Shown: in pieces, positions 58,845 through 64,000 of the stretch
Position numbering within the stretch: the first letter of the stretch is position 1
How the letters are laid out: every line of letters starts with the position of its first letter
From: DATDFB01 sp035276475
GTDB taxonomy: Bacteria; Acidobacteriota; Thermoanaerobaculia; Gp7-AA8
NCBI GenBank assembly: GCA_035276475.1
Contig: DATELQ010000020.1
Span: forward strand, 18,594-82,593
DNA: 64,000 bases
Reading direction: 5' to 3'
Position numbers and translations under genes: made by a program
The notes under the pieces: model-generated
Seen by the model: the letters and a program-made list of their open reading frames with translations, nothing else
What the model was told of the DNA's origin: nothing
The model's database searches: none

Positions 58845-59837
58845 TTACGGCACAACGCGGATCGTCCGCTTGCCGATGAGCTGCCCCGCAGTCGTGAGCT
58901 CGACGCGGATCGGATCGGCGGAGAGGTTCGGCGGCAGACGCACGGAGTCCCAGACGCGGAAGCCTTCCGGGCGCGTGGTGAGGTCGACGGTGCGCGAGAC
59001 GCGCAGGACCTTGCCGTTCTGCACGAAGCTCATTTGCACGCGCGCCGGAATGCGCTCGGGTGAGAAGACGGTGGCCACGGCGTAGACCCGCCCGCGGCGC
59101 AGCGCGGAGCGCGGGATCTCGCTCGTGAACGTCGCCGGGGCGCTGAGCGTACGGTGATCGAGCTCGCCGGAGAAGCGGAGCGCGGTCATGCGCAGCGGGA
59201 CGGGCGGGAGGAGGGGGCGGAGGACGTAGACGCCGGCGATCACGACCGCGAAGACCACCGCGGCGGCGGCGAGGCGGCGGCCCTCGGCGAGATCGCGCCA
59301 GCGCTGCGAGAGCAAGAGTGCGGCGAGGAAGGCGATCGTCGCGGCGAGCACTTCGCCGTTCTCGATGCGCGTCCGCAAGAGCAGCGGCAGGAAAAACTGC
59401 AGCGCCGAGAAGCTGACGAAGGCGAAGAAGCCGATCGAGAACCAGCGGTGCTCGCGCAGTAAGCGGTCGAAGAGCATGTCGAAGCACGAGAGGACAGCGA
59501 GCGCCGTCAGCAGTACCACGTAGAGAAAGTTCCAGGAGCGGAACGTCGCCGAATAGAAGTAGAACGGGATGAGGAAAAAGAGCGTCTCCTGGTACATGAC
59601 GCGCGTGAGGTAGGAGACGACGCCGTGCGCGAAGCGCATCAGGTTCGAGCCGCCGGCCACGCGCGAGACGAAGAGTGTCGAGCCCCACGTGAGCGCGAGG
59701 AAGAGCACGACCCATCGGGCAAAGCCGTAGCGGTTGTGCGCCAGGATCAGCACGGCGATGCCGCTGATGAGCGCCCACGCGGAGTGGAGCGCCCACAGCA
59801 GCCGCGCGTATTTGTCGTGGAGCTCGCGCCAGTTCAA
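58845..59837 (-). CDS. Polytopic membrane protein with C-terminal DUF2914-like domain
   Basis: The 330-residue protein has about seven TM helices in the first 210 residues (RVMYQETLFFLIPFYFYS between them). A C-terminal soluble beta domain of about 110 residues follows (RVYAVATVFSPERIP, VDLTTRPEGFRVWDS). This fits DUF5924/DUF2914-type proteins as I recall them; the match is not certain. The start is TTG, 1 nt after the peroxiredoxin stop, indicating coupling to the selenoprotein gene. Confidence 0.72.
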   Translation of the reverse strand: MNWRELHDKYARLLWALHSAWALISGIAVLILAHNRYGFARWVVLFLALTWGSTLFVSRVAGGSNLMRFAHGVVSYLTRVMYQETLFFLIPFYFYSATFRSWNFLYVVLLTALAVLSCFDMLFDRLLREHRWFSIGFFAFVSFSALQFFLPLLLRTRIENGEVLAATIAFLAALLLSQRWRDLAEGRRLAAAAVVFAVVIAGVYVLRPLLPPVPLRMTALRFSGELDHRTLSAPATFTSEIPRSALRRGRVYAVATVFSPERIPARVQMSFVQNGKVLRVSRTVDLTTRPEGFRVWDSVRLPPNLSADPIRVELTTAGQLIGKRTIRVVP

Positions 59838-59838
59838 C

Positions 59839-60399
59839 TCAACGTTTCAGCGAGCACGCCTCGACGATCTTCGTCGGATCGACGGCATCGTTGTCGACCT
59901 GCTCCTCCACGACTTTCCCTTCCTTATCGATCAAAAACGTGGCCCGCCGCGCCGTCATGAACGGCACGCCCTGGATCTTGATCTCCTTGTCGAGACCGTA
60001 GGCTTTGATCGCGGTGGCGTTCGGGTCGCCGAGCAGCGGGAAGGTGACGCCGTTCTTCTCGGCGAAGGCGTGGTTGGCGAATGGGGTATCGACGCTCACA
60101 CCCAGGACCTGGGTGTCTGCGCCTTCCAGCTTGGCCATGTTCGACTGGAAGGCTTTCATCTCCTTCGTTCACCCTCCGGTGAAAGCGAAGACGTAGAAGG
60201 CGAGCGCGACCTGCTTCTTGCCCTTGAAATCGTGCAGCGCCACCGGCGAGACCTTGGAGCCGTCGAACTGCAGCAGCGTGAAGTCGGGCGCCATGTCGCC
60301 GACTTTGATCTTCAGCGGCTCCGGCGCCTTCTTCGGCTCGTCGGCGGCGAACGCTGCGGTCGCCAGCGCGAGCAATATCAATGGAAGTAGTTTTCGCAT
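59839..60399 (-). CDS. Secreted peroxiredoxin with TGA (selenocysteine) at the peroxidatic position
   Basis: Read through one TGA, the frame gives 186 residues. A signal peptide (about 1-19) is followed by the AhpC/TSA core (GDMAPDFTLLQFDG, LAFYVFAFTGG-U-TKEMKAFQ, LGVSVDT, FPLLGD, GVPFMTARRATFLID) and a C-terminal Cys (EACSLKR). The TGA codes residue 77, exactly where the catalytic Cys of the F-T-(x)-C-T motif stands. The frame is intact on both sides with no other damage. A stem-loop begins 15 nt after the TGA. A sequencing error or inactivating mutation is the alternative. TAGGAT ends 6 nt before the ATG. Confidence 0.88.
60121..60153 (-). promoter_or_regulatory. Candidate bacterial SECIS stem-loop
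   Basis: On the mRNA a perfect 9-bp stem (60153-60145 with 60129-60121) encloses a 15-nt loop and begins 15 nt after the UGA. A U-G wobble would close a tenth pair and leave a 13-nt loop with G at its second position. That fits the usual bacterial SECIS layout: loop 16-37 nt after UGA and a G among the first two loop bases. The stem is also coding sequence. Confidence 0.65.
60169..60171 (-). other. In-frame TGA, predicted selenocysteine codon
   Basis: The only in-frame stop in the 187-codon peroxiredoxin frame. It replaces the peroxidatic cysteine codon (FTGG-U-TKEM). A single-base change from TGC/TGT would restore Cys. Confidence 0.85.
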
Positions 60400-60405
60400 C
60401 GGCAC

Positions 60406-60411
60406 ATCCTA
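60406..60411 (-). promoter_or_regulatory. Putative -10 element of the peroxiredoxin operon
   Basis: TAGGAT on the minus strand ends 6 nt before ATG 60399, the same hexamer and spacing class as before ggt and the M20 peptidase. It implies a leaderless selenoprotein mRNA. Confidence 0.45.
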
Positions 60412-60457
60412 CTGGAAACGGGGTAGGGAAACGGACGGCGACAGCCACTCCTTTGAT

Positions 60458-61357
60458 ATGAAGACGCTTTCGTCACTGCTCGTTTTCCTCCTCGCCGCCG
60501 CCGCTGCCGCACAGAGCGCGCTGCCGCATCCCGATCACATCGTCATCGTGATCGAGGAGAACAAGGGGTACACCAACATCATCGGCTCGCCGAACGCGCC
60601 GTTCATCAATTCGCTCGCCAAGGCCGGCGCGAATCTGACGAACTACCACGGGCTGCATCATCCGAGTCAGCCGAACTACCTCGAGCTCTTCTCCGGCTCG
60701 AAGCAGGGCGTCTGCGACGACACCTGCCCGCCGCCGGGCTCGCCGTACGGCACGCCGAACCTCGCCGCCAGCCTGGCGGCGAAGCAGCTGAGTTTCGCGG
60801 GCTACGCCGAGGATCTCCCGAGCAACCTCGCCACCTGCAACAGCGACCAGTACGCGCGCAAGCATTGCCCGTGGCTCGACTTCAACGGGATTCCGCCGTC
60901 GGTCAGCATCGACGCGTCGAAGTTCCCGCAGAACGCGGCGGGATTTGCGGCGCTTCCGACCGTATCGTTCGTCATCCCCGATCTGATCGACGACATGCAT
61001 TCCACGCCGAAGGGCGGCCACAACATTCCTCTCGAGGTGCGCAACGGCGACGCCTGGCTGAAGAAGCACATCGGCGCGTATGCAAATTGGGCGATGAAGA
61101 ACAACAGCCTGCTCGTCGTGACGTGGGACGAGGACAGTGCGAGTTACAGCAATCCTTGCCCGAACGGCATCGACACGCCGTCGCAGCAGTATCCGAACCG
61201 CATTGCCACGGTCATCGTCGGCAAGCCCGTCAAGCCGGGTAAGTCCAACACGCAGTACACGCACTACAACCTGCTGCGGACGCTCGAGGACATCTACGGC
61301 CTGACGCCGATCGGCGGCAGCGACGGCGTGCAGCCGATCACGGGCATCTGGAAGTAG
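60458..61357 (+). CDS. Secreted AcpA-type phosphoesterase (acid phosphatase / phospholipase C family)
   Basis: The 299-residue protein has a signal peptide of about 19 residues. The PF04185 phosphoesterase motifs are HIVIVIEENKGYTNI, HHPSQPNYLELFSGS (Ser nucleophile region), GYAEDLP, SFVIPDLIDDMHS and VTWDEDS. Such enzymes hydrolyse phosphomonoesters or phospholipid head groups outside the cell. It is divergent from the peroxiredoxin operon. The in-frame extension to 60218 lacks family similarity and is left out. Confidence 0.92.
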   Translation: MKTLSSLLVFLLAAAAAAQSALPHPDHIVIVIEENKGYTNIIGSPNAPFINSLAKAGANLTNYHGLHHPSQPNYLELFSGSKQGVCDDTCPPPGSPYGTPNLAASLAAKQLSFAGYAEDLPSNLATCNSDQYARKHCPWLDFNGIPPSVSIDASKFPQNAAGFAALPTVSFVIPDLIDDMHSTPKGGHNIPLEVRNGDAWLKKHIGAYANWAMKNNSLLVVTWDEDSASYSNPCPNGIDTPSQQYPNRIATVIVGKPVKPGKSNTQYTHYNLLRTLEDIYGLTPIGGSDGVQPITGIWK

Positions 61358-61358
61358 A

Positions 61359-62051
61359 TCATCGCCCCTGCAGCAGCCGCAGCGCCGCCGTCTTGAGCGC
61401 CATGTTCGTCCCCCCGCGGGCGATGTTGCGGATCTCCCCCTCCGGCAGCGTCGGCAGAATCCGCATCTGGAACGCCGGCGGCGTCTTCGGGTTGTGGATC
61501 AGGGCCACGCGGACGTCGAGGTTCCCGCTCCACTGCGACGCCTTCATGATCACGTCCGCGATCTGAAACGTCAGGAACGACGACTTCGCCACGCGCACCA
61601 CCTCGTCCACCGTGAGCCGCGGATTGCGCAGCAGCGACAAGAGCACGCGCGGGTCGTTGTCCTGCGCGAGAATGGCGCGCTCGGAGCGGTCGGCCTTCAC
61701 CGCGAGGAGGAGCTTCTCCATCTGCGAGAGGCCGCGCACGCGATCCCATGCGTTCACAGAGGAAGGCTTCTCCTCCGCCGTCAACAACCGCTTCAGAAGC
61801 TCGTCTGGATCGGCGTCGATCTGCAGCGCCAGCTTCCCCGGCAGCGCGGCCACGACCGTGGCCTTCACGTGCATCTCCCCGCCGCCCGCCCCACGCAGCG
61901 TCACGAGCAGCGTCGTGTCGCGCGCCACGCTCTCCTCGGTCGGCAGCGCCAGCGCGCCGAACGCGAGATTCGCCGCGTGCTCGGCGCGCAGCTCGTCGTC
62001 GCTCTCGAGCTCCGCTGTGAACGCCGCTGACCCCGTGCGCGTCACTTTCAT
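61359..62051 (-). CDS. PilZ-like plus helical-repeat protein, unknown
   Basis: The 230-residue soluble protein has an N-terminal beta domain of about 85 residues (PilZ-like at most). It is followed by helical repeats with the pattern A-x-x-x-x-D-P-R-V-L-x-x-L-x-x-N-P-x-L (NDPRVLLSLLRNPRLTVDEV, DVRVALIHNPKTPP). Such repeats bind proteins. The gene converges on acpA with a 1-nt gap and diverges from tyrosinase. Confidence 0.7.
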   Translation of the reverse strand: MKVTRTGSAAFTAELESDDELRAEHAANLAFGALALPTEESVARDTTLLVTLRGAGGGEMHVKATVVAALPGKLALQIDADPDELLKRLLTAEEKPSSVNAWDRVRGLSQMEKLLLAVKADRSERAILAQDNDPRVLLSLLRNPRLTVDEVVRVAKSSFLTFQIADVIMKASQWSGNLDVRVALIHNPKTPPAFQMRILPTLPEGEIRNIARGGTNMALKTAALRLLQGR

Positions 62052-62063
62052 CGCCGCTCATCC

Positions 62064-62070
62064 ATACTAT
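62064..62070. promoter_or_regulatory. Overlapping divergent -10 elements, PilZ-like gene and tyrosinase
   Basis: ATACTAT in the 36-bp gap reads TACTAT rightwards, 17 nt before the tyrosinase ATG and leaving room for its GGAGGGAG ribosome site. Read leftwards it is TAGTAT, 12 nt before ATG 62051. It is the third overlapping pair in the window. Confidence 0.5.
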
Positions 62071-62087
62071 GTCGGAGGGAGAATCGC

Positions 62088-63491
62088 ATGAAGACGATTG
62101 CAGTGGTGCTGCTGCTGTGCTCTGCCGCCGCGGCGACGGCCCAAACGCCCGGCAAGCGGATGAACATCCAATGCATGGAGAAGGCGGGCATGGAACAGGC
62201 CCTGGCCCGCTACGAGAAAGCAGTCCAGCGCATCCGCAGCCGCAAGCCGGCCGACGATCCGAAGGCCGACGAGTTCCACAAGAGCTACCGCTACTACACC
62301 CGCCTTCACAACGGCAATCCGGGAGGCAAGGCCTTCTGCAACCACATGAACGAGCTCTTTCTCCCCTGGCACCGCGCCGCGCTGCGCATCTTCGAGCGCG
62401 CCCTGCAGGAAGCGGATAAAGAGAACGGCGGCGACGGCTCCGTCATGCTCCCCTACTGGCAGTGGACCGAGAAGCCCAGCGGCACGTTCTACCCGAAATC
62501 GTTCGAGAACGATGCGCCGCTGCAACCGACCGGCGCCCCGCGGCGCGACGACGCTCGCAAGAACCCGCTGTACAGCACGACCCAGGTGCGCGACAAGATC
62601 GACAACGCCCGGACGTGGCGCCAGCTCGGCGGCAAACCGTGCATCGATCCCGACTGCGTCAAGCCCACGCCCGATCCCTGCCCCACCTGCACGAAGAGAG
62701 GAGGCGGCGCGATCGAGGATCCGTTCCACAACGAAGTCCACGACTGGATCGGCGGGGACATGGAGAGCGACACCACCGCAGCCACCGATCCGCTCTTCTG
62801 GTCGTTCCACGCCTACATCGACCTTCTCTTCGACCAGTGGCAGCGCGACAACAACTACCCGGCCCTCGGCTGCCCCGACTGCGAGTTCCGCGGCATGACC
62901 GGTTGGACACCGAAGCGCGTCGAGCGCGTCGAAGACATGGGCTACACCTATGACCTTCAGACGTGCGCGCCGGCGCCGCGCGCGGCAGCGATGTCGATGG
63001 CGGCGCTCGCGTCGCACGAGGTGGCGGTCGAGGTCGCGCAGAACAAGCGCTCCGCCGCCGACGGGCCGCTCGTCTTCGACATCGTGCCCCCCTCGGGCTA
63101 CTTCCGCACTGCGGAGATCGAGCTCGCCGGCGCGGAGCTGCCGAGCGACTTCAGCTACGCCGGTGAGGTCTATCTCTACCCTGCCGCGACGAAGCTCGAT
63201 CTCGCCAGCAGCGCCTTCCGCAGCCGCTGGAGCGTCGGCCGCTTCGCCGTCTGGGCCCTTCATGAAGACGCGGAGCACGATCACGGCGGCGACGCCAACC
63301 TCTTCGTCGACGCCACCACGGAGCTCAAGTACATCCGCAAACATCAGCCGGGATCGAAGTGGAAGGTCGCCGTCGTCGTCGACAGCGTGCGCCCGATCGG
63401 CGGCAAGGGCGACGCGAAGGCGCTCCGCGCGCGCATCGTCATCGACGACGTGAAAATCGCCCTCGATCGGGGAAGGGAAGGTTCTCGATGA
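62088..63491 (+). CDS. Secreted tyrosinase (type 3 copper)
   Basis: The 467-residue protein has a signal peptide of about 18 residues. The CuA site has His74 (TRLHNG), His86 (CNHMNE) and His95 (PWHRA). The CuB site has His214 and His218 (HNEVHDW) and His241 (FWSFHAY). The core is typical of bacterial tyrosinases. A C-terminal beta domain of about 170 residues (about 300-467) may shield the active site. It would oxidise phenols to quinones. GGAGGGAG stands 6 nt before the ATG. The stop overlaps the next start (ATGA). Confidence 0.92.
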   Translation: MKTIAVVLLLCSAAAATAQTPGKRMNIQCMEKAGMEQALARYEKAVQRIRSRKPADDPKADEFHKSYRYYTRLHNGNPGGKAFCNHMNELFLPWHRAALRIFERALQEADKENGGDGSVMLPYWQWTEKPSGTFYPKSFENDAPLQPTGAPRRDDARKNPLYSTTQVRDKIDNARTWRQLGGKPCIDPDCVKPTPDPCPTCTKRGGGAIEDPFHNEVHDWIGGDMESDTTAATDPLFWSFHAYIDLLFDQWQRDNNYPALGCPDCEFRGMTGWTPKRVERVEDMGYTYDLQTCAPAPRAAAMSMAALASHEVAVEVAQNKRSAADGPLVFDIVPPSGYFRTAEIELAGAELPSDFSYAGEVYLYPAATKLDLASSAFRSRWSVGRFAVWALHEDAEHDHGGDANLFVDATTELKYIRKHQPGSKWKVAVVVDSVRPIGGKGDAKALRARIVIDDVKIALDRGREGSR

Positions 63492-64000
63492 GCAACGGCA
63501 CGCGCAAACTCTATTTCGAGCTGCACATTCGGCCGATGTTCCGGCTTGTCGACCGCGATCACATGCTGCAGATGGGAACGCCGACCTTCGACCTCTTCAA
63601 GTACGAGGACGTGCGGATGATGACCGAGGGGACGCCGGAGATTCAGCCGCAGATGCTGGAGTGGATCGAGGGGAAGCGCATGCCGCCGCGCGCGAGCGGA
63701 GGGCCGTGGCCCGAGGAGTGGATGGCGCTCTTCCGGCGCTGGGCTACGGACAAGGAGAACCCATACGCGCGGCTGCCGCTCGCCGACGTGCAGACCTGGA
63801 GCGCCACGCGCGAGGACAACGCCATCACGCTCATCGCCCGCGGGACGAGACCCAGCAGCGCCGACCCGGTCTGGATCGAGCGCCTCACGGCGGCGGAGAA
63901 GCCGCGCGAGTACATCGTTTATCGCGAGCCGGTCGGTGCGCCCGGTGCGCCGGTCGAGTTCCGGGCGCGCGAAACGTTCTTCTCCGAGGACGCCGGAGAT
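63488..64000 (+). CDS. Tyrosinase-associated protein, 3' end beyond the window
   Basis: The frame is open from ATG 63488 to the window edge for 171 codons. It overlaps the tyrosinase stop by 4 nt and has GGAAGG 6 nt upstream. The protein begins LYFELHIRPMFRLVDRDHM and is rich in Trp and Arg (PWPEEWMALFRRWATDKENPY). There is no signal peptide. It may be a helper or maturation partner of the tyrosinase, judged from coupling only. Family not recognised. Confidence 0.7.
   Translation, partial: MSNGTRKLYFELHIRPMFRLVDRDHMLQMGTPTFDLFKYEDVRMMTEGTPEIQPQMLEWIEGKRMPPRASGGPWPEEWMALFRRWATDKENPYARLPLADVQTWSATREDNAITLIARGTRPSSADPVWIERLTAAEKPREYIVYREPVGAPGAPVEFRARETFFSEDAGD

Noticed and set aside
59839..60399. 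Peroxiredoxin as two separate genes or a simple pseudogene
   Set aside because: The two halves join in frame, no other lesion exists, and the TGA is exactly at the catalytic Cys with a hairpin behind it.
60218..60457. N-terminal extension of the phosphoesterase
   Set aside because: The extension is antisense to the peroxiredoxin signal region and lacks similarity; ATG 60458 begins a normal signal peptide.

Overview
The window is GC-rich chromosomal DNA, roughly two thirds G+C by eye. Genes are tightly packed and often overlap by 1-4 nt. There are no rRNA or tRNA genes, no insertion sequences and no CRISPR array. A photosynthetic-reaction-centre-type cytochrome c, a GH133 debranching enzyme, HD-GYP and Roadblock genes, many secreted proteins of unknown function and DNA repeats at gene edges together suggest an Acidobacteriota-like bacterium (perhaps Thermoanaerobaculia). 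That placement is inference from gene style, not a phylogenetic result.

Layout. 1-0.9 kb: 3' end of ssb and a hemolysin-III-type membrane protein. 0.9-5.4 kb: minus-strand operon (small membrane protein, mutS, GH3/NagZ, DinB). 5.4-9.8 kb: plus-strand ACP, KAS II, STAS protein, zinc-type L-asparaginase, a rhodanese-like lipoprotein without its cysteine and a DsbA-like oxidoreductase. 10-18 kb: GNAT, unknown proteins, a HemW-like radical SAM enzyme, an HD-GYP sensor with a Roadblock protein, a YHS-like lipoprotein, one gene framed by 33-bp inverted repeats, and a glycogen debranching enzyme. 18-25 kb: M20 amidohydrolase, matrixin-like protease with a secreted partner, GGDEF sensor, gatB, cyclophilin. 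25-33 kb: secreted proteins, a FadL/GDSL pair and a large carboxypeptidase-regulatory-like repeat protein. 32.8-37.6 kb: a VapBC-type toxin-antitoxin, YifB/ComM, M20 peptidase, PHA-system-like protein and a pesticin-like muramidase. 37.7-43.3 kb: two ABC permeases and a tandemly duplicated two-gene module of membrane proteins. 43-50 kb: a heterodimeric ABC exporter, small unknown proteins, a 21-bp-period tandem repeat, a sigma factor with an extra region 4 and a dihaem cytochrome. 50-56 kb: gamma-glutamyltransferase, small proteins, a beta-helix gene remnant and a nuoA-nuoE-nuoF group. 55.8-60.4 kb: an apparent operon headed by a peroxiredoxin whose peroxidatic cysteine codon is TGA, followed by two membrane proteins, a GT2 glycosyltransferase and a TIR-transmembrane protein. 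60.4-64 kb: AcpA-type phosphoesterase, a repeat-like protein, tyrosinase and a partner gene cut by the window end.

Most notable signals. (1) The peroxiredoxin reads as one frame interrupted only by TGA exactly at the catalytic cysteine, with a 9-bp stem-loop 15 nt downstream: a likely secreted selenoprotein. (2) Ten exactly 21-bp-phased repeats stand upstream of a small gene near the sigma factor. (3) The sigma factor carries a degenerate and then a normal region 4. (4) There is a duplicated, unnamed membrane-protein module. (5) Many starts lie 6-9 nt downstream of a -10-like hexamer, which suggests widespread leaderless transcription. In three divergent gene pairs the two opposing -10 elements overlap. 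(6) Palindromic word-like repeats sit at gene edges and supply start codons, stop codons and signal-peptide residues.
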